Shown here: positions 21,447 to 33,779 of the stretch, piece after piece | Layout: each line of letters starts with the position of its first letter | How positions within the stretch are numbered: the stretch's first letter is position 1 | NCBI GenBank assembly: GCA_030760725.1 | Contig: JASWHV010000019.1 | Span: forward strand, 33,793,944 to 33,857,943 | Reading direction: 5' to 3' | From: Neostapfia colusana | Taxonomy: Eukaryota; Streptophyta; Magnoliopsida; Poales; Poaceae | Length of the DNA stretch: 64,000 nucleotides | Made by a program: the position numbers and the translations under genes | The notes under the pieces: model-generated | Told to the model about the DNA's origin: nothing | The model's input: only the letters and a program-made list of their open reading frames with translations | Databases searched by the model: none

Positions 21447-22930
21447 CTGGAAAAATATATTTGAGAAATGTCAAATATTTATTTGAACAGTAAACCATTG
21501 AGTTATAACATAAGATATGTCATTGAACCCCTAAAACTTGGAAACATAGTTCAAATTTTTAAACAAATTTGACTGCTGATCTGCTGTTCCCATGACAGCC
21601 CTGACCAGTTTCCATATCAATCTGATTTAGGCCAGGTTAAAAGCAAAACCAGTCCTGGAGCTCAACATCAAAGTTAAAGTTAACTTCAATAGCTTTCCAG
21701 AAAGTATTTGGTTGGCCTAAGATCTGTCCTGGTTCAAAAGTTATGAGATGTCAAAGTTAACAGAATTTCTGGGAACAATTGGACAGCACCTCCCTGCCTT
21801 AGGTACTGATTTGATCCAACAATCTCAGTTACTTCTGTTCCTAATCTGACAAAACTTTCTGTCACAAAGTTGTAACCCATATCATAAGCTTTCCAGAACT
21901 ACCTCATTTTCTATTTTTGGATTTTTATGCAGGAAGTTATGCTTAATTTACAGAGAGTCTACAGAGAGTCTTTGCTCCGTCCTGTTTTCTGGACAGTTTC
22001 AACTCTACTGCATTTTTCGAGTGGTTACGGGATGAAACACCTCTGGAACTCAACAGAAAAGTTGTAAGGCCCCTCCAAAGCTTTCCAGAAATGTATCATA
22101 CGACCCCAACCTCGAAAGAACTCAACCTCTAACCTCTGATTAACTTCAGCCTTGATTTAGCTGAAAACAGAGTGCTCTGTCCTTGACATCCTATAGGTTG
22201 AAAACTTATTAGCTTTGAATATCCTGTTCAAGGGAAGGAGTTACATCAAGTTTTACTACTTTGGATCAAAACCTCCAAATTTTTAAATGAAGTTGTTCAT
22301 TTAGTTGGGTGTGACGTCGATGCGTCACCAGATTATGTCGGTACTACGTCCTCACAAAGAAAAACCTATACCGGACTTAGCCGGCTTCGTTAGTTCAGTG
22401 GCACTAAACGTCACTCGCACACGAATGCTACACGTCTACCGTTTCGTGGTCAGGCTACCTGCAGAAACTCAAACAATCATCAGACTCGGCTGCACACCGA
22501 GCCCGGAATCCATACAGTTTGTACACCCGGCCGTCATCACTCGCCCGGATGTTCTCAAGCCAAACACGCCTTGAATTACGTGTTCACGTTTCAGACCACG
22601 TGACGGGGTCTCCCATGTTGCACCACGCACGCCAGGGACAGACGTTGCTCGAATACCCCAAACGACATGAAGAGTCGTAGAGGATATCAAAGCGGGTCGG
22701 GTTACCTGCCACCCGTGGGGCTCCACCCTTCAGCTTGTGCGCACTGGTGGACAGCGCTTACGTGCACCCCCCAAGACATGAACGTCCCGAGATGCACGAT
22801 TATCCGACATAACAAATAGGTTAACAAGCCACTTTCTATATGCTAATAACATCCTTATATGGGCTACTAACTCGTTCCTCACTGGATTTTTGAAAAAGAA
22901 GACCTTTGTACTGTGTTAAACCTCAACCTG
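21447..22930 (-). other. Leader of element 1 between PBS and ORF0
   Basis: Non-coding, about 1.5 kb. It contains a diverged repeated phrase 'AAAGTTGTAA...CTTTCCAGAAATGTATCA' (near 21867-21905 and 22060-22100, with a weaker one near 21670-21710). It also has a perfect hairpin GTGACG-TCGATG-CGTCAC at 22311-22328. These may be packaging or splicing signals; no direct evidence. Confidence 0.6.
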
Positions 22931-22942
22931 GCTCTGATACCA
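22931..22942 (-). promoter_or_regulatory. Primer-binding site, element 1
   Basis: GCTCTGATACCA is the complement of TGGTATCAGAGC, the standard match to the 3' end of plant initiator Met-tRNA. Three bases separate it from the LTR at 22946. Confidence 0.95.
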
Positions 22943-23176
22943 CGCTGACACGACCCCACTGGTCCTGTCGAGCCAGGATCACGCTGAGGGGTGCTGCGTT
23001 GCACAGCACCGTATAACACACGTCAAAGGTGCAAAGCGGAAGCGGAAGTTTTATTACATAAACAAGTTTATGAACATGTTTACATCAAAATAAGTTCTGT
23101 CTACACTCGCGGGCGTAGACTAGGCATCAAGTGCACGTTCAGCCCTCGAACGTGTCCTTGCTAGCACACACGCACA

Positions 23177-23265
23177 CTAACTCTGCGGCGTGCACGACTC
23201 CCACTCGACGGAGTTCCCCTTCTGGGGTTCCGTCTCCTCTTCGGGAGTCCCTTCCTCATAGAACC
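23177..23265 (-). other. Candidate last coding exon, element 1 5' LTR
   Basis: Same frame and length as 11923-12011, ending C-T-P-Q-S and TAG; uninterrupted. Confidence 0.45.
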
Positions 23266-24353
23266 CTGCAAAAAGCTTCAAACACAAGCAGTGAGCACGA
23301 AGGCTCAGCAAGTCTGACCCGTCTCACCTAAACATGGAACTTCTACATGAGGGTAATGGGTTGCATGAGGTAAAAATCATTTGCAGGGACTCGCCTAATT
23401 AGTAGAACCTTACTTTCAAGTTTTAGCAGCAGGTTGTGGAGAACCTTACGCTAAGGCACATGAGAGAGCCGCAATCAAACAAGAAACGCATTTCTCTCAT
23501 GTACTTTGCCCAAAGTTGAAAAGAACTTTAATTAGCTTTAAGCTACAGCATATCATTAACAATCAATGTCCATCTTTCAATCAGCAACATTTTAACATGT
23601 AACTAGCCTGTTCTTTCTACGTCACGGTACAGTGAACAAGTGGTACTCACTGACCGCGAGGGACGGCGATTATAATCGATTTACACCTGCAGGGTTACCC
23701 GAACAACCCGTCACGTACGCCCGTACTCGATGTTGCCTACAACAACCATCACGGACGTCGTACGCGACTACCTTTCACCCGTTAGCCAAATATTGAACCG
23801 ATCCCATCGTCCCGAGCAAGAGGTCTCTGCACGCGCATCTCCGTGCCGCCAGCCAATTTACACCTCGAGCTCTCAACCTACCCTCTGAACGACGGGCAAT
23901 GCCTCAATACCCAGCTACCCGAGTTACATCAGTTTCCCGGTTCCCATATAGCCGGTAGGTCTTCGGTACTGTTCTAGCTTGTTCAACAGGCCCGCACACG
24001 GCTCGGTCCTCAATCGACACAAGCGGAGCTACAGCACACAGGCCCCAAAGTCCTGCTGCCCTTACTCTCCGCTCGGTCTCACTTTCTTGCCATGTGTTTC
24101 ATGTGCTATCTCTACCCGAGCAATGTGCCTCTAGCCTATTCTCGCGAGTAGTTCCAACTACTCGACTTGTACCGAATCCTACTCTATCCTAGCAATGCAG
24201 TGGCTAACGAGATTTTCAATCCTAAACCCAACCCATGGTTTTCTTGGCTGTGCAGTTGGGTTTCCAATCAAGACTCTAGTGCAAGAACAATATTCAAAGA
24301 TGTGCTCAAAACAATAAATATTTGTAAAAAGGTTAATGCAAACCGGGGCTTGC

Positions 24354-24434
24354 CTTGCTGCTCTTGGTCGTAGGCTAGCTGTTCCTCCGGAGTAACGAAG
24401 TCTAGGACTTCGGGTTCCTCCTCGACCTTAGCGA
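24354..24434 (-). other. Candidate middle coding exon, element 1 5' LTR
   Basis: 81 nt, open, same splice-like borders as 13100-13180. Reads V-T-P-E-E where the other LTR has V-T-L-E-E. Confidence 0.45.
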
Positions 24435-26863
24435 CTATATGATAGAAACAATACATGTATTAATTTAATGCATTTGTATTAAGTTGGAAGTTGTGAAGTC
24501 TACAACCTTTGCTAGATAGACCTAATGACTGTGAAACTTTTACTGTGGCTTGGTTACAACCTAAACAGAGACTTGGTCAAGTTTTAGTTGCAGCAAAGCT
24601 CATTTGAGCCCTCCACAAATAATTATGTCCTTGACCTTAATTAAGGGCTTTTAGGGTGTTCTAAGTATTTTCATGAAACAAACTATGACTTTCTGAAAAC
24701 TAGATTTTCAGAGGGTTCTAATGTAATTGGTCTCACTTAATTTGGAAGTCTCTAACCAAAGATATGAGCTAAACAATTTCAGGGAAAATTCTGAAAATGT
24801 TTCTGAACATTTTCTATTTTCTCTGGGACAGTTTCACTAATCACACCATTAGGTGGACTAAATGAGCTCAAATAGATCTGAAATTTTTATGGTAGTTCAA
24901 GGATATTTTGGTGAACATCTCAACAAAATTTCAGGATTTTCCTCCAAAGGATTCTCCAGGTAAAATTCCTAACAATTTAAACTTTAAGGAATTAATTCTG
25001 GAGAAATAAGGAATTTCATGAAGTGAAACTTGATTTTCTGGAAAGTACTCAGAGAGCTGAATCCAGCAAAATTTGGTTCACTCAATTTGGAGCTTTCTAG
25101 CCAAAGTTATAAAGATTTGAAATTTGAACTAAAACTGAAATTCGGAGAAAAGTTTAAACTCTGGCTTGTGGGCCCCGCACACAGTGCGTCGTCTCCCTCC
25201 TCGCGCCAACTGCGCGGCGGCGGCGTTCTCCGGCGACCCTCGCCGGAACTGAGTTCCCGGCCACCCCCCGGCCCGAAACTTGCCGCCTGCCCCTTTTCCG
25301 ACCCCCTGGACTCGATGGTAGGGTCGCCGGCCGCCCGCGATGACCGGAAACCCGTGTGCACCGGTGACAACACCTGCTAGGGTTCTGGTGAGGTCGGTCC
25401 CGCTCTCCCGTGCACCAAATCGACCGGAACTCGGTCGGAGAGCATCAGTAGGGCATGGGAAACACGAACTAGGGCTGGGTGGAAGCTAGAAATACCGGCA
25501 ACTAGGCTCTCGACGGTGAGCCGAGGTGTTCAGCCATGGCGGCGGGGAAAACAGCCATATCATGGCCGATTCTCGATGGTTTTCTCCAATTCCAGTCCGA
25601 GCGTGGGCGCTAGCGTGCATAGAAGCTACTAGGTAACGAGCTTGTCCAACCTTCGTGCATAGAGCACGAATTTCACCCGAAGGTGAGCTCGGTTCTTATG
25701 AACTGATCAAGAGTAAATTTGGAAATAATCGGCCGAGGGTTGATCAATCGCCAAACGGCTTTCGGCTACTCCATCTACATACAATCACGCACCTTTCTTG
25801 TGTAGAGAAGAGGACGTGACAACGGCTGTGCCGTGCTGTCCACGGGAGCCCGATCGGCGGCGATGTTCGGCTCGCCGGAGAAATGGCTCGTACAGCTCGA
25901 GGAAGCTTGCTCACTGGCCAACACGGAGTGTGGGAGGTTGCTCTCGATCCCTTGGTGCCGTTTTGCTGTGGAGGAGGATGTGCTCGCGAGCGATCGGCTT
26001 GATCAAGCGGGAGCTCGAGCGGCGGTGATGGCAGTGGAAAAACGGCCGAGTATGCCGGCAGCTCGGGGAATGAGTGATCGGAGCACGCCGGGGAGGGAAT
26101 AAATAGCCCGGCGGCTGGTCTCCGGCTTGGGGCGCGCAGCAGGAGCTGGCGCCGGCTGCCCCCCTTCGGTGGCGCGCGCACACAGCAGCCGAGAACCGAC
26201 TGAACTGTGTTTCAGTCGGTTTGTATTGAGGCAGAGGCTGACATGTGGGTCCCACCCCTCCTTTTAACCTCTGAAATTTACTCCTAACAGCTGTGGTAAA
26301 CAGTGAACCCTATACTACCCTTGGCAATTCAAATTATTCACCCATGAGCCATTTGAATTGATCAAAGTTCAAATGAGGTTTGGTTTGAATGAATTTCAGC
26401 ACAAGTTCAGTTTGAAATTCAAATAAAGTTTGAATTTCCCCCCCTTAGCTCATGTCAAGATCAACTCCAAATGGAGTGAAAATTGGTGTGTGAGCTCACA
26501 AAAATGTGCTGAGTAAAAATATGCCTTCCACTTTCAAATTCATGGTATAAAAACAGTTTGGATTTGAATATGTTTTCAAACTGCCCCCTTCCTATCTATA
26601 CCCAAGATGACCTCAAAAAGGTTTTGAATTTGGGTGAAATTTGGCATGGACATCCTTAGCAAAGTGTAGGAGTTTTTCCTATGTCCAGCCCATCTATATC
26701 ACATGTGGGAAATACCACTTTTGCAATGTGTAAGTTTGTTCCCTAATGAGCATGTTGATAATTGTTACTTGCTCTTCATTTGTGTTCATCATTCTTCCTC
26801 AAATGAGGTGTGTGGTGTGGGGATGAACACTACAAATGGGTGTAAAAAACTGAGGCCCTTACA

Positions 26864-26868
26864 GTCCG
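26864..26868. repeat. Target-site duplication of element 1 (right)
   Basis: GTCCG, matches 11687-11691. Confidence 0.95.
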
Positions 26869-27452
26869 GTGGCGGTGCAGTTTCTTTCGGAGCTGCGGGG
26901 AAGACTGTGGAGGGCGAGGGAAATTGATCACGTGGGCAGGAGAGTTGCTCGCTTATCCTTCGGCCGCCGAATGAACCTAGCAGGAGGTGGCGCGCTTTCG
27001 GGTGAAGCAACTCCATTTGTGTCTCTAACCAGTGGGGTACACAGCCCCTCTCCCTCTTATCCTCCCAATTCGGTTTAAAATAGCAAATAAACTCCAAAAT
27101 TGATCGAAATTGGAGGATAGGCCAAAAGAAATATGAAGAACACAATGGTGCACTCAAATTTAGATCTTGGTGAAGTCGGAATTTGAAACTGAAGTTTAAA
27201 TTCAAATTTGAATTGCCTCCTGTTTTAATTTCCAAGAACTAGTAAATCCTTTCCAAATAATCTGAAAAATTTGCCGGGCTACCATTGGATGTATGGAGAA
27301 CCAAATTGTGGATTTAGATCCCCATGTTTGGGCATTTCTGCAAGTTTAATTTAGCACTTGGAGCTCTCACCTTTATATTCAAAAGTTTAAACTCCTCCTC
27401 ATTTTCCGAGGTGTGATTGGCAGCTCCTCTTGCTAGAATTTGGGATTTCACA
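26869..27452 (-). repeat. Truncated LTR E, right part
   Basis: Continues LTR E after element 1. The end 'ttaaactcctcctcattttcc...gggatttcaca' aligns with the last 100 bases of LTR D ('tttaatcctcctcattttt...ggggattttaca'). No polypurine tract follows, so the element body beyond it is missing. Confidence 0.6.
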
Positions 27453-27621
27453 TTTGTATAAAGCTTTCAGTTATATTCAAATTCAAGTTTGATTTCAACT
27501 TTGCCAAATGGCAAAATGGAGTTCAAATTTTGATTCCACATATTGAGTTAGTGTGGCTGCCAAGTTTGGATATTTTCAGAGCTTGTTTGAATGAGAGTTT
27601 AATTAAAAAAGAGGATAAGAG
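27453..27621. other. Unassigned 169 bases
   Basis: AT-rich, LTR-like composition, no frame or repeat I can place. It lies between LTR E and the start of array C. The last five bases (AAGAG) would be the left duplication of array C. Confidence 0.3.
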
Positions 27622-29691
27622 TGTTGGAGACCACCTCGTGGTTCTCCCACTCAGGGATCGCAAAGGGTGGTGTCGTGCGATGCGGCACCCAACAGCACAC
27701 AGGAAAAAGATTAAGAACAACATACAAACTTTCATTTTACATAAAAACACAGCGGAAGTCTTTTACAAACTTAATTATACAGAGAAAGTCTTATTCATAA
27801 CTAGTCTCTCATCCTAACTAAGCAAAAGTGAGCCATCCAGCCCATAGACGCTACACACTAGCAACACTCACACCACGATCACAGTGGCGTGCAGGGCTCC
27901 AGCTCGGCCGTGTACCCCGACAGAGCATCGCCTCGTCCTCAGACCCTTCCTAATAACACTCACCTGCAACAGCTCACATATTGCTACCGTGAGCACGATG
28001 GCTCAGCAAGGCTTAACCGACACTCCTAATCATGAAAATCTACAGCAGGGATTATTAATAAAGGAAATGACATTTGCGATAATGACATGCCTACATGTTA
28101 ATCCTTACTTTCAGTTTTATAACAGCAGATTAATGTGTCTTAGGCAGCCCTCAAATCGGAAGTCCACAATCAAACAAGAAACCCTTTCCTTCGATGTGGT
28201 TATGCCCAAAGCGGAAAATAAACTTAATGAGCTCTACATCTACAGCATACATGGTATCAAGACATTATTAGCTCAACGCATCATATTCTTCTGGCTTCTT
28301 TCACTTATTACTATGTCACGGTGCAGTGAATAAGCGGTACTCAAATAACCACGAGGGACGGTTATTGCAATAAATAAACACCGGGATAACACGTCACATA
28401 CACCCACTTTCAGATGTGTGGTGCTTCACAACTTCCTACTCTGTTGTATGCAGAAACCTTTAAAGGAAATCCAAATGACGAACCGGTCCATCCGTAAGGG
28501 GCAGGAGGTCCCTGCATGGAGCGTGTCTGTGCCCACCATCAGATTTACACCTTGCTACCCTCAACCCACTCCTATAAAACGGTTGGGTAAGCCTCGGCAC
28601 CAAGGTTAACCAATTACATCAGTTTCCTAGTTCCCATATGCCAGTATGCATCCAGTACTGTTCAAACTTGTCCAGCAGGGCCGCACACAGCTCGGTCCTC
28701 AATTGACACCAAAAGGGCTACGCACGTGAGACCTCCGCTCACTGCATACTATCTCCCCTGCTGGGTCTCAGTTTAACATTCTTAAGCCATTCTCTACCTC
28801 TTTTCCTTTCGCGTGATAAAATTCCTATCTCGCAGGTAGATTCCAACAACTCGACTTCTACCGAGATCCTAACAACATTAGCATGTCATTTTCTACTCGT
28901 CAAGTTTGTAAACTATCCAACCCTTCATAGGATTTAAAGTCATTCAAGTGTGTTTCAAACACCCTAACTCTAATGCAACCATTTCAACCTAGACATAAGT
29001 GATACAAATGAAAACTTTGCCAAAGGTAATTAAATGCTGTCAGTCCCTCGGTGGCATGTTCACAGAGAAAGGAAGTGTCTCGGGTTTGTTGTGTAATTGA
29101 CATGTGGGTCCCCCTCCAAACCACATTGGCTTCAAAAATTCAAATTCAAATTTTGCAGCACGTTCTACAAACTGAATTTGATTACCGGGAGTTAACCTTC
29201 CGTTGGGTTTGAATTTTTATATTTGGCGCTCTCGGTTCAGTTCCTGTGCGAGGGGGAATAGCGCCCGGGGTTGCTCATTGTGTGGGCAAAAGATCACGCC
29301 GGGAGCTACTCAATCCCACGAGCTGGTCGCCAGCGTGATGGATGTAGCAAGGAGGTGGCCTCCACTTGCAGCTCGGTTGGTGAGTGAGAGGACCACGCCG
29401 TGAGGTGTTGAAGCCACGAGCAGGTCGCCAGCTCGATGCAAGAAGCTGGAGGTGGCTGCCCTCGGTGGCGCTCTGAGGAGGCTCGGGTGGTGTTCGACAC
29501 CGAACAGAGGAAAGTCTTCGGGAGCAAGTTAAAGTGGCTCAATGACATGTAGGGTCCACTCCCTTTCCTCTTCTTATCCTCCAAATGTTACCAAAAGATC
29601 TTCATTCAAGTAAATCCCCTCAATTAGATATTCTGGGGGTTTAAACGTGGGCTGAAGTTTGAATAAACCAAATCCAGTGTGAAGTTCACTT
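27622..29691 (-). repeat. C LTR 1, first segment
   Basis: TGTTGGAGACC start, homologous to 52457 onward. At about 29036 it jumps from 'ggtaattaaatgc' to 'agtccctcggtggcatg', skipping what lies at about 53878-56064 in the middle LTR (about 2.2 kb deleted, including the middle exon and U3/R boundary). The last-exon region (about 27870-27960) has a stop and a frameshift. It ends where element 2 begins. Confidence 0.9.
29687..29691. repeat. Target-site duplication of element 2 (left)
   Basis: CACTT, repeated at 44152-44156. Confidence 0.93.
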
Positions 29692-32600
29692 TGACACGAA
29701 CCCACGGTCTTGTCAACCCAGGATCACGCTGAGGGGTGCTGTGTTGCACAGCACCGAATAACACACATCAAAGGTACAAAGCGGAAGCAAAGTTTTATTA
29801 CATAAACGGGTTTATGAACATTTTTACAAGAAAATAGGTTCAGTCTACACTCACGGGCGTAGACTACGCATCAAGTTCACGTTCAGCCCGTAAATGTGTC
29901 CTTGCTAGCACGCACACACACTAACATGGCGGCGTTCACGACTCCCACTCGACGGGGTTCCCCTCCTGGAGTTCCGTCTCCTCCTCAAGAGTCCCTTCCT
30001 CATAGAACCCTGCAAAAGCTTCAAACACAAGCAGTGAGCACGAAGGCTCAGCAAGACTGACCCGTCTCTCCTAAACATGAAACTTCTACATGAGGGGTGA
30101 TAGGTACATGAGATAAACAAGTTGCAAAGGACTCGCCTAATTAGTGGAACCTTACTTTAAAGTTTTAGCAGCAGGTTGTGGAGAACCTTGCGCTAAGGCA
30201 CATGAGAGAGCCGCAATCAAACAAGAAACGCATTTCTCTCATGTACTTTGCCCAAAGTTGAAAGGAACTTTAATTAGCTCTAAACTACAGCAAATCATTA
30301 ACAATCAAAGTCCATCTTTCAATCAGCAACATTTTAACATGTAACTAGCCTGTTCTTTCTACATCATGGTACAGTGAACAAGTGGTACTCACTGACCGCG
30401 AGGGACGGTGATTATAATCGATTTACACCTGCAGGGTTACCCGAACAACCCGTCACGTATGCCCGTACTCGATGTCGCCTACAGCAACCATCACGGACGT
30501 CGTGCACAACCACCTTTCACCCGTCAGCCAAATATTGAACCGGTCCAATCATCCCGAGCAAGAGGTCTCTGCACGCGCATCTAAGTGCCGCCAGCCGATT
30601 TACACCTCGAGCCCTCAACCTACCCTCTGAACAACCAGCTATGCCTCAACATCCAGCTACCCGAGTTACATCGATTTCCCGGTTCCCATATAGCCGGTAG
30701 GTCTTCGGTACTGTTCTAGCTTGTTCAACAGGCCCGCACACGGCTCGGTCCTCAATCGACACAAGCGGAGCTATAGCACCCAGGCCCCAAAGTCCTGCTG
30801 CCCATACTCCCCGGCTCGGTCTCATTTTCTTGCCATGTGTTTCATGTGCTATCTCTACCCGAGTCGAGTGCCTCTAGCCTATCCTCGCGAGTAGTTCCAA
30901 CTACTTGACTTGTACCGAATCCTACACTATCTTAGCATTGCATTAGCTAACAGGGTTTTCAATCCTAGTCCCGTCCCATGGTTTTCTTGGCTATGCATTT
31001 GGGTTTCCAAACAAGACTCTAATGCAAGGAATAATGGTACTCACAGTAAGTTCCCAAAACAATGAAATTTTGTAAAAAGGTTAATGCAAACCGGAGCTTG
31101 CCTTGCTGCTCTTGGACGTAGGCTAGCTGCTCTTCCGGAGTAAAAATGTCTAAGACTTCGGGTTCCTCCTCGACCTTAGCGACTACATGAGATAACGAGT
31201 ACATATATTAATTTAAATGCATTTGAATTGAATTTAAAGTTGTGAAGGCTATAAGTCTCACTAGACATACTCAATGACTGTGAAATTTTTACTGTGGTTT
31301 GGATACAACCTAAACAGAGACTTGACCAAGTTTTTGTTGCAGCAAAGCTCATTTGGGCTCTCTACAAGTAATTATGTACTTGATCTCAATTGGAGCTCTT
31401 AGGGTGTTCTACGGATTTTCATGGAGTAACCCATGACTTTATGAAAACTAGATTTTCAGAGTGTTCTAATGGAGTTGGCCTCACTTAATTTGAAGGTTCC
31501 TAGCTAAAGATATGAGCTAAACAATTTCAGAGAAATTATGAAAATGTTTCTGGACATTTTCTATTTTCTGGAACAGTTTTATTAATCACACCATTAGTTT
31601 GATCAAATGAGCTCAAATGGATCTGAAATTTTTATGGTAGCTCAGGGATATTTTGATGAACATCCTAGCAAAATTTCGGAATTTTCCTCCAAAGGATTCT
31701 CCAGTCAAAATTCTAAACAGTTTAAATTTTGAAGAATTAATTCTGGAGAAATAAGGATTTTCATGAAGTGAAACTTGATTTCTGGAAAGTACTCAGAGAT
31801 CTGAATCCAACAAATTTTGGTTCACTCGATTTGGAGTTTCCTAGCCAAACTTATTAGGATTTGAAGTTTTAATGAAATCTGAAAATCGGGAAAAGTTCGA
31901 ATCACCGCGCGTGGGACCCGGGGCTACGTGTCGGCTCCTCATCGGATGACACACGCGGCTACAGATTCCTTCGCGCGCAGCCGCACTCGATCCGTGCCAC
32001 AGCAGATCCCGGTTTTAAAATATCTGCCGCTGACAGCCGGGACCCACCCCCTTCGTCTTCCTCTCGCCTCCCGCGCTCTGCCGCCGCGACACCTCGCCGG
32101 AGAGCTCGCCGGCGGCCTCTGTTGGTACTCCAAACTTCATGATTATGGCCGCCCCTGCCTAAACCCACTCGGGGAACATGATTCTGGGCTCAGCTTGTCA
32201 TGAAAATGGCCGGCACATGGTCGGCGATGAGCGGTAGCTTCGGAAGAACTTCGGCCGTGTCGGCTGGTCTTCCTAACACCTCAACCGATCGAACAAAAGG
32301 TCGTCGAGCACCAGTGGACCCTAGGAAAGGTCGACATGAGCTCCACAGAGCTTGGAAAGGGCTGTGTTGGGCTGTCACCGTGCGACCTAGGCCAGAAATC
32401 GGGAATTCTTCTAAAACTCGAAGAACAGCGGTTTCCCTCAACGGTTCTTCATTGTTCCTGCTCCTATGGACTTGTACGGGCACCTAGAAGTGATCCCCTC
32501 CATGAGAGGATGAGTCGTGCGGTGTGGACTACGAATTTCGTGAATCGGTTCGGGCTCCCCTTTTGCACACCGTCGAGAAATCATGAAATTCCGGCGTGAG

Positions 32601-33740
32601 CAGTCTATGTCATGCCGCCGGAGCTTGTGGTAATGAAAGAGGTACTGAAGGCGAACCTTTTTGCTGTTCACGGCTCGCCGAACGGCAGGCTGTGGTGGAC
32701 GGATGGATCGTTCGCGCGATGGCGGCTCGAGCTGAACCGGCAAAGGAAAGATCGTCGTGGTGGAGCTCGGGGAGGACTGCTCCGGGCCTGGAACCGGCGT
32801 GAGGGCGTCAAGTATGGCTTGGTGCACCTGGTGCTGGTCTCAGATCGCCGTGGAAGCCTCAGGGTTGGCCGGGCAACGAGGGACCGAGGATTTCACCGAG
32901 CGGTGAGGGCTTTCGGTTTGTTGGGCAAGAACGCGTCGGGACAGTGGTGGGGAGCACCGGAGACAGCTCAGGCGCGAGATAAAGTTCCCGAGAGGCGGTT
33001 CAGTGGCTAGGGCGGAAAGCAGCTGGTGGCGCGGCGGCCTCCCCTCAGTGGCGCCCTCGGAGGCAGCTCGGGGACCCAAGCACTGAATGTTCAGTCAGTT
33101 GAATTTCTTCAGTGGTTGACATGTGGATCCCACTTCCTTTTTAACCCCTGAACATAACTCCCTCTTACTGTTGTAAACAGTAATCCCCCTTACACCCATG
33201 GTGATTTGAATTATCTACCCCTGAGCCATTTGAATTGATTAGAATTCAATCTGGGTTTGGTTTGACTAGATTTCAGAACATATTCAGTTTGAAATTCAAA
33301 TAAAGTTTGAATTTGCTAAACTTAGCTCATGACAAGATTAACTCCAAATGGAGTGAAAATTGGTGAGTGAGTTCACAAAATGGTGCTGAGTAAGAATATG
33401 CCTCCCACTTTAAATTCATGGGATGAAAACAGTTTGAATTTGAATTTGAGTTCAAACCACCCTCTTTCTAGCTATACCCAAAAGGACCTCAAAAAGGTTT
33501 TGAATTTGGGTGAAACTTGGCATGGACATTACTAGCAAGGTGTAGGAGTTTTTCATATGCCCAGCCCCTATATGATGTATGTGGGAAATGCCACTTTTGT
33601 ACTTGTTGAGTTTGTTCTCTAATGATCATGTTGATGATGGTTACTTGCTCTTCAAATTTGTTCATCAACTTTCTTCAAATGAAGTGTGTGTGTGGTAATA
33701 TGAGCACCTTGATTATGTGTCAAAAACTGAGGCCCTTACA
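29692..33740 (-). repeat. Element 2 downstream (3') LTR
   Basis: 4049 bp, bordered by the duplication and by the polypurine tract. The sense-strand half near the polyA signal resembles element 1. The GC-rich part (31900-33080) is different sequence and lacks the GTGCGT donor, so the family has at least two U3/R versions. Middle exon candidate 31102-31182 is open (V-L-D-I-F-T). Last exon candidate 29936-30009 ends early at TGA (Cys codon changed). Confidence 0.92.
31102..31182 (-). other. Candidate middle coding exon, element 2 3' LTR
   Basis: 81 nt, open, A-K-V-E-E-E-P-E-V-L-D-I-F-T-P-E-E; GC donor CAAG/GCAAGC kept. Confidence 0.42.
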
Positions 33741-33775
33741 TTCCCCCCCCCTTAAAAGAATCTCGTCCTGAGATT
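33741..33775 (-). promoter_or_regulatory. Polypurine tract and hairpin, element 2
   Basis: A C-rich run of ten follows the LTR. Stem AATCTC (33759-33764) / GAGATT (33770-33775). Confidence 0.75.
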
Positions 33776-33779
33776 ATAA

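Larger units (their letters stand above)
11692..26863 (-). mobile_element. Element 1: complete Tekay-type chromovirus, about 15.2 kb
   Basis: Flanked by a perfect 5-bp duplication (GTCCG), with two LTRs of 3912 and 3918 bp, each TGACACG...CTTACA on the plus strand. Internal order on the minus strand: PBS, long leader, ORF0, gag-pol, polypurine tract. By eye the LTRs differ at about 35-40 positions plus one 6-base indel, about 1%. At commonly used grass LTR rates this would be a few hundred thousand years (inference). The only pol lesion seen is a nonsense codon in integrase. It lies within the older LTR E. Confidence 0.97.
22946..26863 (-). repeat. Element 1 upstream (5') LTR
   Basis: 3918 bp, nearly identical to 11692-15603. 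Promoter-side features fall at the same offsets: TATA-like 26098-26106, donor 25793, candidate exons 24354-24434 and 23177-23265, AATAAA complement at 23050-23055. Confidence 0.96.

Noticed and set aside
22300..22945. Repeated short palindromes in the leader as a CRISPR-like or tRNA-like element
   Set aside because: No regular repeat-spacer pattern and no cloverleaf; the tRNA match is the 12-base PBS only.
27884..28333. 149-codon plus-strand ORF in C LTR 1
   Set aside because: Antisense to the last-exon region of the LTR, not open in the other C LTRs, and rich in LTR landmarks.
32190..32487. Pairs of 95-97-codon ORFs on both strands in element 2 LTRs (also 42606-42903)
   Set aside because: GC-rich LTR block with few stops on either strand; no conservation outside element 2.
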